A stretch of 64,000 bases of DNA from Cladosporium sp. IMV 00045 (lineage: Eukaryota > Ascomycota > Dothideomycetes > Cladosporiales > Cladosporiaceae), in contig MSJI02000560.1 of NCBI GenBank assembly GCA_001931905.2, positions 1-64,000 of the forward strand, read 5' to 3'. The notes below the pieces were generated by a model, which saw only the letters and a program-made list of their open reading frames with translations, searched no databases and was not told where the DNA came from. Shown here one piece after another: positions 41,715 to 53,900 of the stretch; within the stretch, counting starts at the first letter, position 1; the number at the start of each line of letters is the position of its first letter. The translations under genes were made by a program, and so were the position numbers.

Positions 41715-43885
41715 ATGTGCGGCATCTCCTGCGTTGTTGGCCTTGGAAACCGTTCGCCCTCCTCATCCTCGCGCCACCCAAATCTCTACACAAACGGGTG
41801 CTCAAGTGAGACGGCGCATCACGAAGATCACGACAGACTCCTCCAAGATCTCGACCTATCTCTTGACAAGATCAAACATCGCGGGCCTGACGCTCGCGGG
41901 CATTGGATTAGCGCCGATAACCGAGTTGGTACTCTGGTATATCCTCACTTCACCGCATGCACTTTCATGGCTGACACTAGGACGCAGCTCTCGGCCACGT
42001 GAGGCTCTCGATCAATGACCTCTCGCCCGATGGAGCTCAGCCATTCCACTCCCCTGACGGCAAGATCCACGCTGTCGTGAATGGAGAGTTCTACGACTAC
42101 GACCGCATACGGAAGGAAATTGAAGAGACCACTGGATACGTCTTCCGAAGTCGAAGTGACAGCGAAATTGTCATTGCGCTGTACATGCACCACGGTCTGA
42201 ACTTTGTGCATTATCTGCGTGGAGAGTTTGCCGTGGTGCTTTTCGACGAGGAGGCTCAGTTCTTAACCGCTGTCCGAGACCGCTACGGCATAAAACCTCT
42301 GTTCTGGACGATACAGCAAGATCCACAAACTCTTCACAGAAGACTGCTCATCGCCGCCGAGATCAAGGCGTTTTTGCCACTTGGGTGGACACCAGAATGG
42401 GATGTGCGCAGTCTCAAGGATGTAGGGTGGAATCATGACGAGCGTACCGTCTTCAAGAACGTACAGAAGGTCAGACCTGGACACTACTTGACCTGTACAG
42501 GTCTTGAGCATATCGAACAACGGCAATATTGGGACATGGAGTATCCTGACAAGTCAACTCCTGACCCAAGAACTCCAGATGAGATGATCGAAGGAGTCAG
42601 AGAGCGAATGCTTGAGTCGATCAAGCTACGTCTTCGAGCAGATGTGCCAATTGGCGTCTATCTGTCTGGCGGTATCGACTCCTCAGTCATTGCAGGCATG
42701 ATCACCCACCTTGTCAAAGAGCAAGGCATCGCAATGGGCTCTGCACCACCTAATGAACGGGTTTGTTGCTTCAGCATCGCTTTCGATGAAGACTCCGGCT
42801 TCGACGAATCTTCCATCGCCAACCGCACTGCAGAATGGCTGGGAGTCAAGTACCAGAAAAAGCACATGAATGAAGCAGAGCTTGCCAGTCGGTTTGAAGA
42901 TGCTACCTGGCACACTGAACATCACAACCCCGACCTCAACTTCATTGGCAAGTTTGCGCTCAGTGAGGTTCCTCTGGAAGCTGGTTACAAGGTTGTTCTT
43001 ACCGGCGAAGGAGCGGACGAGCATTTTGCTGGCTATCCGCCTTTCCTGCCAGATTATCTGAGAGAAGAAGATCTTGCTTGGCTGGACCACAACACTTTGC
43101 CAGCCTCTGAGCGTGAGGAACAATCGCAATTGGCCGAAGCTTCTGCAAAAGCATACTACGATTCAGTCGGCGCGAACACCAGCACCAGGGGTCCCAGCGT
43201 AGCCCGCAGAATGCTCAACGACATATCAATCATCAGCAGCATGTCAGCCTTCCAGCCCGACGTGTTCGCGACGTGGACAGACTCTGCTTTTGGCACCACA
43301 GATCCCCAACGTACAATCGCAAACAACATCGATGGTCGCACTCGTCAAAAGATCTTAGACACCTGGCATCCTCTTCATTCCGCCCAGTACGTCTGGAGCA
43401 AAGGCCATCTTGCCAACATCTTCCTCACCTGCCTTGGTGATCGCACTGAAATGGCCCACTCCATCGAAGCCCGCACCCCTCTCCTGGATCATCATCTCAC
43501 CGAATACGTCAACGACCTACCGCCGTCAAGCAAGCTACGCTGGTCTCCTCCTTCTGCCTCAGATCCCAGTGGCCGTTTCATAGAGAAATGGGTCCTCCGT
43601 GAAGCCTCAAAGCCGTTTATTACACGCGAGCTGTACGAGCGGAAGAAGCACCCTTACTCTGCACCAACAACATGGCCCAGGGATGGGCCTCTTCACAAAC
43701 TTCTGGCAGGGCTATTGTCAAGAGAGAACGTGGATAATCTGGGATTTGTGGCTTGGGAGAAGGTTGAAGGGCTGGTTAATCGTGCCTTCGGTGAGAATGG
43801 TGATCCTGGAGCAATGCGGAAGGCGCTGGTAGTGGCACAATGGGTGGTGCTGAGCAGGCGCTTTGGTATTCGGCGTGCTATCTAA
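41715..43885 (+). CDS. Asparagine synthetase (glutamine-hydrolysing), copy 2
   Basis: Exons 41715-41928 and 41988-43885, with a 59-nt intron in exactly the same position and of the same length as copy 1, and the same total of about 703 residues. Cys-2 (MCGISC), KHRGPDARGHW, SGGIDSSVIAGM, GEGADEHFAGY and HSIEARTPLLD are all kept, so both copies look functional. Differences cluster in the first 60 residues (for example CCTNGCSSDAAHREEHEKIL versus a different run here) and are rare and conservative in the rest. The position relative to the small minus-strand gene is also the same. See copy 1 for the reaction. Confidence 0.95.
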
Positions 43886-43935
43886 GTGACGCCTGCGGTC
43901 GCGGCCTTCTTCTTCTCCTTCTTTTCCTTCTTGCT

Positions 43936-43948
43936 CTTCTTCGTCATT

Positions 43949-43989
<41 letters not shown>

Positions 43990-44065
43990 CAGTATCTTCG
44001 TCTTCTTCTTCTTCGTCGTCATCATCATCGTCGTCTTCGTCTTCGTCTTCGTCTTCGTCTTCGTC
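43936..44065. repeat. Trinucleotide-rich tract with expanded TCG run (copy 2)
   Basis: Equivalent to 30277-30389 but with a pure TCG/GTC run of about a dozen units near 43950-43989, against about six in copy 1. Confidence 0.85.
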
Positions 44066-44437
44066 TTACTCCTCATCTTCCTCGTTGATCCTGCAACAGT
44101 ATGAGCAAATATCCTCTCTCATGAAAGCATAGGGCAGAAACCCACTCGTCAAGGAGGGCATCCAGGCCCTCGCCTGTGTCCTCTTCGACTGCGACGCGGT
44201 CGGTCGCGGTCGGCGGCGGCAGCGCTCTTGCTGTTGCTGTTGTTGCTGCGGCTTCTGCTGCTGCTGCCGCTGCTGCTGCCTCTTGGGCGCATTCGATGTT
44301 TCTGCAAAGCGAGAGTCAGCCAATGTTCAACGTTTTTGGAAGCTTCTCAAGCATGGTAACGAGAATTCTGGAAATGGGATTACTCACTCGTCAACCTCCC
44401 AAATGGTGGGAAGTGGTGGTGCCTTTGCGCACGTCAT
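44066..44437 (-). CDS. Small spliced acidic protein, 76 aa, unknown function (copy 2)
   Basis: Exons 44437-44388, 44301-44146 and 44090-44066 (50, 156 and 25 nt), identical in length to the copy-1 gene at 30753-30390. The product starts MTCAKAPPLPTIWEVDE, and ends INEEDEE followed by TAA. Donors are GTGAGT and GTGGGT; acceptors are GCAG. Exon 2 has only a few nucleotide differences from copy 1, whereas intron 1 differs more, as expected for a real gene. No family is recognised. Confidence 0.55.
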
Positions 44438-47284
44438 TTTGGTTTCTTCGTGAGGGAAGAAGAAGAAGAAGAAGCAGAGAGGGCTTGAAAGAGAGCATTT
44501 GATATATTGTTGCGCGAGAGACGATATTTGCATGTGACAATAGTTGAAACGTGTTGGTTGCAGGCTGGTTCGTTGTCTATTCAAATGAGCACATTGACAT
44601 GTGATAATGCGATGAACATACGCGTTGGATCATGACTGTCTTGTGATTGAGGCATCTCGCGTTTTGCGGAGATGGAAGGCATCCGATCACAAGCATCCGT
44701 CGCCGCGATGTTGAGAGATGGACGATGCCACCGAATGCAGACAAAAAGAAGAGAATCCATGATGCAGCCGATTTCTGTCAATCCTACAACCGAAGCACTT
44801 GAAAAGAGTCAAAGATGCATTGATATCCACGACCCAGTGGGAAGCATATTGGCCACACAAGCGTGCATGTACTTGTGAGCCCTAGACAAAAAAAAATGAA
44901 TCAACTTCCTCTCTCTCATCCATTGACACAAACCATCGCCGTTTTCCAATCGTGCCCTGCTTTTGCTTTGCTCAGCGATCTTCTTCCTCCCAACCCAAGG
45001 CGTTGTTCCTCCAGTCACAGAGTGCTTGCGTGGTATAAGTTGTATGAATATTGATTGCATGACATGAATGCCAAAAAGGTCGTGAGTCAACTGCGGTCTA
45101 GCATAAGTTAGATTGATCCTCAGTGCCTCGCTCATCGTTGCTCACGACGACACATCAGAATGTGGAGCGAGAAACGAGACTTGCGCGACTGCTATGACGG
45201 CTCTGTCTGGTGCGTGACCTTGCAATGGCCCCAAGAAACGCGAGAGATTCGTCCTGGTACCTTGGCCGATGGAAGGGGAAATGGTCATTCTTAACGTATC
45301 TCATTCAATGTCAACGGCCACAACATGTTGTTCGCCGCACTCGTCGCTCTTCAGTACGGTGGCCAGATCAACGATCACACATCAATGTTGGAGTCTCCAA
45401 TCCAATTCAAGCCAGATGCTGATCCAGTAAGGTTCGCACCTTTGAACCTTGGTCAGCTGCAGCATGGGTCCAGCGATATGCTTCGGTTCTCAAAACCATG
45501 AGATTGTCGAAGCGAGATGTGTTCAGAAGTATCCAATCGTGCTCCAAGCTCTTGACAGATGTTTTTCCCGTTCCGTTCCTTAGCTATTGTGTCCAACTGC
45601 TCCCATCTTCGCATTCGTGGAGGCGTTGGAAGGCTCTTGACAGCTTTGTTCGTTCCTCGACTACCAAAAACCGACGTGTTGAAGCCGATCAAATTGTTCT
45701 TCCCGAGCTCTGCTCCAGATACGTTGTCCAGATGGTCTAATCAAAAACGATTGCTGATGTGTATCGATGTACCTGCTGTGCTCGTCGATTCAGCGAGCGA
45801 TTGAATACGCAGTTGAAAATGTTCCGATGCTCGTTGGATGTTGCTGGTATTTCATACCACCTCTTCCAAGTGGCTGTCCTCTACCTCACCTTGGCTAGAT
45901 TCGCTTGTCTTTGTTGGCAATCATTGATTGAGTGCAGGTGCAGGAAGCTGTGACGTTTGGTGGTTTGCTAGGTGCTCATTGGCAAACCTACGCGCGTTGT
46001 TTGAGCAACACTTGTCAGCTACTATGTTTGCTGCTTGTTCTGGCATCTTTTCCGTTGATCCAACGGACGTAGGTGGTCTTGGCGTTCAAGGCAGGATGTT
46101 TCGACGTTCTTGAGGTATGATTTGGTGGACGCAACGAGTACCGGTGAGGCCATCCGGGTTCTTTTTCGTGTACCGTGCTTGCACTCTTGCACATTGCTTT
46201 GTCCCCCAGCTCTTTCTGTCGTTCGGGGTTGCTCATCTTCACGAAGGTTTGGGGATTCACCGGTCTCGATGCGGAAAGTCAGGTGGCTGGGAACCGCCCG
46301 TCGCGGCCACCATATACAATCTCTTTGATCTCGTGTGGTGCGCAGTTTGCCATCAGTGGCTTCGTACTTTGATTATCAGCGTCTGTCCAGTGATATGGAA
46401 ACAGGACCTTGTGGTCATTAAAGTTGAACGCCGTCAGTCGGCGATGGGTATACTGAACGATGCATCCATACGTATCCAACCTTTTCTCAGATTCCTCAGC
46501 CCTGTCTTATGCGGTTTTGCAGTTGTTTGAGGTTGCTGGCGTTTTATCGTTGGCGCTGCTCGCAGCCGCTTCGAAGATGTCGCCGCTGGCCAGATCAATG
46601 ATTGCTTCATGCGTGTAACTGATGCTCGCAACACGTTTAGACTGAAATGGAGGGTCAGATCTGAAGCAAGTCCGCATAGATATACTATACGTTGTAGATG
46701 GCTTTGTGCTGCAAGAGAGCAAGTCGAAGGTTCTTTTTCCAAAGCGTGCGTCTCGCCAAATACAGACAGTTTGCGCGTCTGCTTGTCCTCGTCTATTACA
46801 AAGGCGGGCCTGCTTGCTCTTGAGTTTTGTATCGGTACACGGAGCCAGAGCCTGAAGCTCCTTGCGCAAAGGTCTGGTCATGTGTTCGACATCTTGTCAT
46901 GGCGAGACACTCAGCGAGCTGTCTGATGGCATTACGGCAAGGCGAAGCAGCTCACCAGTACGAAATGATGTAAATGATGACCATTCCGTTCTCGTCGTCG
47001 ATTGGGGAACAATACATTTGATATCTACAGTCTTTACATGCTACAAAACCGCAAGACATACTGCCAGACACCCTGTTCTGCTCCCATACCTCCCTCATAC
47101 CCACCCACAAAGTGTATGGTCAAGGTGAAGGAGCTTAAACCCATGACCCCTACGCACACACGTGCCCCTCCAGGCCTCTCGAGTCTTCGAAACTCGCTCA
47201 ATCGACACCAATGCTGCCTAATTGATCGCTGAGATAGGACTAGCGTGTATGCCAAGGCGCGTGATTCGACGGCCTGCCCTCTGC
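44438..47284. other. About 2.8 kb without a supported gene (copy 2)
   Basis: Homologous to 30754-33778, with many substitutions and indels that break all short frames. Confidence 0.5.
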
Positions 47285-47458
47285 CTATAAGTACCTGCTT
47301 CCCTACCTCCCAACTGACAGCTTTTCTCTCTCCATGCTGCTGCTGCTGCCCTTCTCACTTTCCTTGGTGCTCTCTCTCCTTGTTCTCCTTTCTCCTTGTT
47401 CGCCTTTCTCCTTGTTCGCCTTTCTCCTTTCTCTCTCTCTCTCTCTTGTGCTTTCGTG
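47285..47458 (+). promoter_or_regulatory. Promoter-like block with TATA and CT-rich tract (copy 2)
   Basis: CTATAAGTA at 47285-47293, then a CT-rich tract with a repeated CTCCTTGTTCGCCTTT-like motif, then CTTTCGTGATG. Matches 33779-33937; the preserved TATA in a region that otherwise diverges is the main argument for function. Confidence 0.45.
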
Positions 47459-47533
47459 ATGTCTCTCGCCCTTTGCATTGGCAATAGGCCGGGTTGTCAA
47501 GGTTTCAATCTGAAAAAGCGTCTGCTAATGTGA
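47459..47533 (+). CDS. Conserved 24-codon short ORF (copy 2)
   Basis: MSLALCIGNRPGCQGFNLKK then RLLM and TGA. Same length as at 33938-34012. May be an upstream ORF or chance. Confidence 0.2.
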   Translation: MSLALCIGNRPGCQGFNLKKRLLM

Positions 47534-50500
47534 GCATCAACTGGTTTTACCAGGTGCAATTGCAGTGATCGAGCCGCCTTTCTAGGCGGGTCGCCTCTGC
47601 AACTGCATATATTAATTTTCTTTTCATCACGTTCTTGCCTTTTGCAAGTACTTGGAGAAGAGTCAGTCCATCAAAGCACCTCGTAGTCAATGTGCGTACC
47701 AAGTACATGTAGCTAGGGAGGTACTTTGCCCAATGATTTTGGTCCCTGCGTACGGCGGCTGAAAGAAGACGGCAGCGCTTTGGGGCATGATATCGCTGTA
47801 TTTCTCGGCAATCTTGTGCAAGACCTGTGCAACACCAAAGTCGTAGCTCGTGTAGATACTTTCTTCAGTCTTTCCAGATACCTTTTCATTCTCATTTTGA
47901 TTTGTGCATCTCGTAGTCCATTGTCCCATTGTTGTGGTGGTAATCTGGGCAAGCAATGGGGAGTTGCTCAGCAAACTTCAACGCCATTTGCTTGAAGCAA
48001 AGCTCCAGCAAAACATCCTCCGTATCTGCCACTCACTGTCGCAAACCCTAAGATCTTCTTTATCGTCAACAACTCTCGGTATCTATATTACCCTTCCATA
48101 AAGTCAACTAAACAGTGCAGACATTGAGCGAAATAGTTGCCCGCGATGTACGCCGTCTTGGGCGGCTTCACTTGCTCCGATTCCCAGCCTCAGTCCGACA
48201 ACACACCGCCAAAACGAATGCTTTCACACAATTTTATTCGACGGAGCATCTCTTACCATCTAAACGCTGACATAGGTCCAATAAGATGAGCAAATTCGCA
48301 ACACTGTCGCCAAAGACACTACCGTGTTCGACAGCTCACATCTGCGGTCAACAACAACGCAGCGGAGAGCAAACTACGATTCCTCCCTTGTCTCCTGCCA
48401 AATGTGCGCAAGATCTCAGGAGCAGTCCTGGACACCCTGTCGACTCATCGTGAGTCCGTAAGGAACCAAACTCGCGTCAACAACATGCTGCGCATCGGCG
48501 CACACGAACACAGTACACTCCAGGAAGCCGGTAGAAAACGAAGAATCAGCAGGAGTATCATGGGTGGCTTTCATTCCTTCCAGAACAGCTATCAGAGCCG
48601 AAGACACTCACAAGAGACCGTCCTGCAGCAAGGACTGCTGCGTCTTTGGCGAGCACCAGGGAGCAGACCAGGTGAGAAGCTCACAGGCAGCATTCACGCA
48701 AATCATTACGTGCCTGCTACGGCCAAAAGCATGACTGCCCTTCAAGCGAAGAGATCTGTCGGCATACGACACTTCATTGGCCTTGACAGAAGAAGACGAA
48801 GAGGCGTATCGCGTGGCGCGCGGGTAAGATCATGCGCCATGAACGACATGGTTTGCGCAGACATCAAGAGCCATCATCGTTGAAAGAGGCCTCCTCAAGG
48901 CGTGGAGACTTTGGCATTTCAAATGCTTTCTCCTATCAACGCCTTTGCCTTGTTCTCAGCAACGCTTTTTCGTTCAATCGCGTATCAATCAGTCGCTGAC
49001 CGCCACTTTCCAGTCATTCCGCCTGATAAACGTGCGCTTTCCTTACCGATCTTCGACACGCGAACAATCAATCCTTTGCTCCGATCGCGAGAGATTCCAG
49101 CGCCCTTTCTTTGGAACTTCGCAAACGATCAGTCTCTACATTCTGGCGATCACTCAACGCAAGTTTGAGCATTTGGATGACACTCTTGCGCGGTCTTTGA
49201 GCGAAACGAGCGAACCAAGAGATCAAGAACTTGGGAGCTGAGCACAAATGGTACGACGCCGAGGCGATGCTAGTATCAAGCAGGGTTCAATTCAGGAGGT
49301 AGATGAATATCAGGGTGTGTGACCATATAAGACGCGATCATTTCCGTTTCAGAGTTGGCGCTTTCGCGTTCTGCAATAGACTTGTACAAGTATAAGAAAA
49401 CAAGAGCTGGTGTGAACATCTGCCTGAGCAAAAGTTGATGGGTTCTTTCGTGAGGATGGCTTTACAATCGTTGTCCGTTATTCTATGCGCTTCTGATGCC
49501 CTGGTGAAGCTGTGAAACGAGCCTAGTATATGGAACCCTTCTCCTGTGCTGTACAATGCCGCATTGTCGGTTCCCCTCACACTGTCTTGGATCAAAGAAG
49601 CAACGGCTGACACTCGTTCTCATTGACCTTGCTGTAGAAGCAAAGTTAGATTCAATCCAAACAGTGCAACTGTCGACCAAGAAAGAACAAGAATGCATTT
49701 GACAGTTCGCGTTGGGGGGGGCACAAATACCGGGCGCTGTATCACGACAAGAATCGCCCAGAAACTCAGCATCGATCAATGACCGCAGACATCATTGTCT
49801 AACCGACTATCTGCCATGGTGGGGTGATTTGATGCTGTACAGGCAACGGGTTGTGTTCCAATGGGGACTAGCGCCAAGCGCTGTGATCTGTGCTGGCCTT
49901 GTGTGTGTATATGATCTGGCATCCCAGCCTCACGCTTTCAATCCTTTTCTCCCTCATTCCTGCTCGATCCGTTCCGGTGGAGTTGGTCGTGTAAGGTTGC
50001 AATTAGCAAATCGGTCAACCCCTGCACTTGGATGCTCTTGCCTCTCCTCGCGAGACCTTCATGGCATGCGGCTCCTTTTCCAATGACCGTAGATCGAAAG
50101 GACCTCACCCTCGCGTCCTCCGAGAGCTCTCAGCTCCTTTGTATTGGAGCGGCGCCGCGGTTGAGTCCCGACATTTCTTTCAGTAGATAGATCTTGCGTG
50201 ACATTGCGGTATGTCAATAACTCGATGCAAGTGCCCACATGATGTCTCAACGCTTCTATTCTTCAACTGGCCCGTTTCATTGTGAAGGTGTATAATGCCT
50301 TCAATTGCTCGTGAAGGCCTGTCGTGCATGTGTGACCTGTGGCTCGTGCGCAGAGCCCTTGTTTATGCACAAAGCGAGCTGCGGCTTCGCTTCGTTTGCT
50401 TGCTCTTCCACTACCGCTCCACCACACCTCCCACTCATCATCAACACTCGCACGCTCATGGCGGCATCCCAAGCACGTCTCACGTTCAAGATGGCTACGT

Positions 50501-53500
50501 TCTCTTGCTCATCGGTGGCAGAGATCGATGCATCTACGTGCCGGCGTGCACTGGTGCGCCATCGAAGAGCGCTGCCTCACAGGCTCTCACGGTGTTGAGC
50601 ACGCAACGGTGAGTCCACACCCTCGTCGCGATGTCCACTGCAATAGATGCGACTCGCGCATCCGCAATCGACCTCGCTCGGTCAACACTCGATCAGTCAT
50701 CACTGTCGTGCTCATTTGACAGATCGTGCGCTAATTTCCGGTGTAGGCTTGGCAGTCGACTCCGCGTGAAGTGAGGTTGGCTTTCGCCACCACGCCTCCG
50801 CCACTTGACTTGCACTCAACCACCAACATTCCAAGCTCTTCAATCTTCTGCGCATCTTTTGATCACATCAAAAGGTAAGTCTTTCTGCATCTCCATGCTC
50901 CCTCAGACACCTGATCTGCTCGAGACCGCGGGAAGCGACTCAACGGTCGCGCTCCCACGAACTCCAGCTCCAGAAGACGCGTCGAACCCCGTCCTCTCAC
51001 ATCCCAGCCACCGTTCTCACTGCGCAAGCACTGACATGCACAACAGGTCCTCGCCGCGCTGCTTCGGGTGTCAACATTCCCTGCAGCGTCGCCTCTGCAC
51101 CTTTGCGCACGCGCGCGCCGCACTCGAGTGGGCAAGGCGCCATCAGGCCTTCAACCCCTTTCGCGGCTTTGTCCTACGCGCGCGCATAAGACTGCAACCC
51201 GTCCATCTCAGTAGCACAAACAACAGCGCCTGCGCTGCTTGTCTTGCCTGAGACACCTTGAGGTGGTACCTCGCGCGCAAAAGACCGTACGTCCGACGCG
51301 CCACCTGCGGCAACCTTGAGTCCCAGGCGTTTGGCTGACACATACCGCAGATCATCGGTAGCCCTTCGCTCGCGAGCGATTCTTCCCCAAAGCAAGAACC
51401 CCTCCCCCAGAACAAGACATCCAATCGGACGCATTGATACTAACTCACTTGGCGGCGCTGAAAACAGCACCCCGGTGCTGTTTGCAACGCCTCTGTGCCA
51501 AAGTGGGTCTTTTTTGCGTCCAAGAAGAAGCACCGCCAGGCAGTCATGGGCTTTCCTTTTGGCTAAATCCTGCTGCAGGGTGGTGCGGCCCATGACAAAA
51601 ACAGCCAGCGTCAAGCCTTCCCTCCCCCTCCTCCCCCCTCCAACTTGGCGCATGGTTACAGTCAGGGCTACAGCCATCCTTCCAATCAGCTGCTAATAAC
51701 ATCCCGCTCTTGAAGGTACGATACTGACTGCGCTCCAGGGTTACGACGGATTGCCACGTGCGAATGGCTCACCTCATCCATCCGGGCGACTCTACACTCC
51801 GCGCTTGGCCTTTCTTCGTGGCAATCGCGGTCTTAAGTCGCCCAAGAGCAAACCATCGTCCATCTAATGGACGCCCTCTCTCACTGAGCTGCGTCCTCGA
51901 GCCGATCAGTCGTGGCTTGGTGTTCCAGGGAACATGGGACCCCTTGCCGCCGCTGCTCTTGCAGCATCCCCCCTTCCCCATCTTATGAGAGTGCTCCAGC
52001 TGACTTCTTCAAGTTCTTCTAGGGTGGGTCACAGCAGGTCTGTTCGAGCGCTCCTCGGGCGACCAAGCTGCTGACCCGACCATCGAACCCCCTCCCCCAT
52101 GTGGACAGTTCTTCAGCTAACTTCTTTTTCTTCACAGGTTTTCTTGGCCAGTCGCTCGGGTGGAACCCTTCAGGACACCTGATGCCGCTCACCTCACGAC
52201 GCTCGCGTCATCGCTGCGTTCTCACTGAGCTGCGCTTCCGAGACCAATGGTTTCGCGGTAAGAACAGGAACGCCAGAACAACGGATACCCGGTACACCAG
52301 CAGATGCCCGTCCTCCTCTCATGAGGTCTGGGCTGATGCAAGAGGTGGCACACTTCAAGGCACATGTTACTCATGGGTCCCCCTGGGAAGATGTTACTAC
52401 CATCTTTTCAGGGTTTGCCAGTCGCTTCGCCATCCGACCTCGGTCGCCCAATGGATGTGTGAGTAAAGGCAAGGGCCCTAGATCAATTTCCAGATGCACC
52501 AGCAGACGCTTCGCCTCTGTCATGGCTTCGGCTCATAACAAGGTGTAAGATGATGCATGAAGCGCTGGGCGCGGACTTTTGAGCAGCGGAAGCCCGAGAC
52601 CAATGGCTATCACTGAACTAGAGGTCCGACATTCCTCCACACTCTCGACGACTCCAACGGGTCTTCAACGGAAAAGGTACGTTATTTCCACATTCTTAAC
52701 AATCTCAACAGCAATTCATGGGTCTCTTGGAGCGGCCGATACTCCCAACTCCAAGGCGCCGGCAGTTCGTCATCCGACCTTCGGGTCTCTTTACATGGAT
52801 GTGCGAGTGAAGGCAAAGACCCTAGATCAATGTTCTGTTGATCCAGCGGACGCTTCGCTTCTGTCATGGCTTCGGCTCATAACAAGGTGTAAGAACTCTG
52901 GAGCACTGAGCACAAGGCCCTCAACTGAACGTGTGCTCCCCCCTCCATGGAGCTTCGCAGAACGAGGGCCTCGACATTTCCAATAATCTCATGAGGGTTT
53001 CTAACGTGCGACACTGTTTGTCCGAGGGCGCGTCACAAGGCAGAATACCCCATATTGAACTTGACAATCGCAAGAGATTCATGAGGTTTTCTGACGTGCG
53101 ACGCTCTCTACGCATGGGCGCGTCGCAAGGCAGAGTACCCCAAGTTGGACTCGACACTTCCAAAGGTTTCATTAGGGTTTCTTAAGTGTGCGATGCTCAC
53201 TTTCCCAAGGGCGAATCGCAAGGCGAAATACCCGAGATCGAAGCTGTTCTGCCAACCTCTTCATCCCGGCCGATGCTCCTTCGAGATTCGGGGATGCTTG
53301 AGGATGGATAGAACACACATCTCTCTCGTGTTGGAGTCGGAGAAGTCTTTACCCGTTCCGAAGAGCATGCTGACTTTTTCTTTCTGGCAGTCCTCCAACC
53401 TCTGTCCTGCTTGCCAGTATCCATTGCGAAGGATCGTACTGCAAGTGACACTGAACCTCCTCCTCCTCCTCCTCCTCCTCCTCCTCCTCCTCCTCCTCCT

Positions 53501-53600
53501 CTTGCTGCTGTCAAGGTGAGTCAGCCCAGAACGACGACACGTCCTTGCCGCAACCACACTTGCTTTCACACGGGCCTTTTTTCTCAGCCATACCGTCACC
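47534..53600. other. About 6 kb without a supported long ORF (copy 2)
   Basis: Homologous to 34013-40297, with the conserved hairpin at 47574-47589, one unit of the 116-bp element near 52089-52205, three 90-bp repeats at 52973-53243 and the CCT run at 53456-53501. The splice-like signals of copy 1 are largely kept. Confidence 0.4.
52973..53243 (+). repeat. Three tandem 90-bp repeats (copy 2)
   Basis: Units start at 52973, 53063 and 53153. In one plus frame they translate without a stop as a 30-residue repeat with the core GASQGR and MR-S-VR; in copy 1 a one-base difference breaks this frame. Confidence 0.85.
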
Positions 53601-53900
53601 ATGGATGCGCTTGACCAACTAAGGCCTAAGATCAACCTCCGCGCTGCCTGGCAAAATCGCTCCAAGCTAGATCGCTTCCATTCGGTCCTTGAGCTTGGGG
53701 TGACGAACAGCGCAGACATTTCGCAGTTTGGCTGCGTGCTTTTGCATCTTCATGTTCTTGCGTCTTCATGTTCTTGCATCTTCCTTCCGGTGACCTCGCT
53801 GACATTATTCGCAGTTTCCTCTCTCCTCATTCGATTTTCGACATCTGCCTGCAACGCTGAAGGCTTTCCTGAAGCGAGCCTCAATTCAAGACATTTCTGA
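53601..53900 (+). CDS. Possible small protein starting at the right edge of the duplication
   Basis: ATG in a good context (CACCATGG) right after an intron-like acceptor (TTTTTTCTCAG), encoding MDALDQLRPKINLRAAWQNR, then SKLDRFHSVLELG, and a hydrophobic/Cys-containing second half (FGCVLLHLHVLASSCSC) that looks less like real protein and could be intronic. The total frame is 99 residues. No family is recognised. In copy 1 the same start is cut by the N gap after 76 nt. Confidence 0.3.
   Translation: MDALDQLRPKINLRAAWQNRSKLDRFHSVLELGVTNSADISQFGCVLLHLHVLASSCSCIFLPVTSLTLFAVSSLLIRFSTSACNAEGFPEASLNSRHF

Larger units (their letters stand above)
40394..53676 (+). repeat. Large direct duplication, copy 2 (13,283 bp)
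   Basis: Same order and orientation as copy 1 (26728-40373). Its left edge is the gap; at its right edge the homologous sequence CTAGATCGCT continues into unique sequence (TCCATTCGG). Confidence 0.95.
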
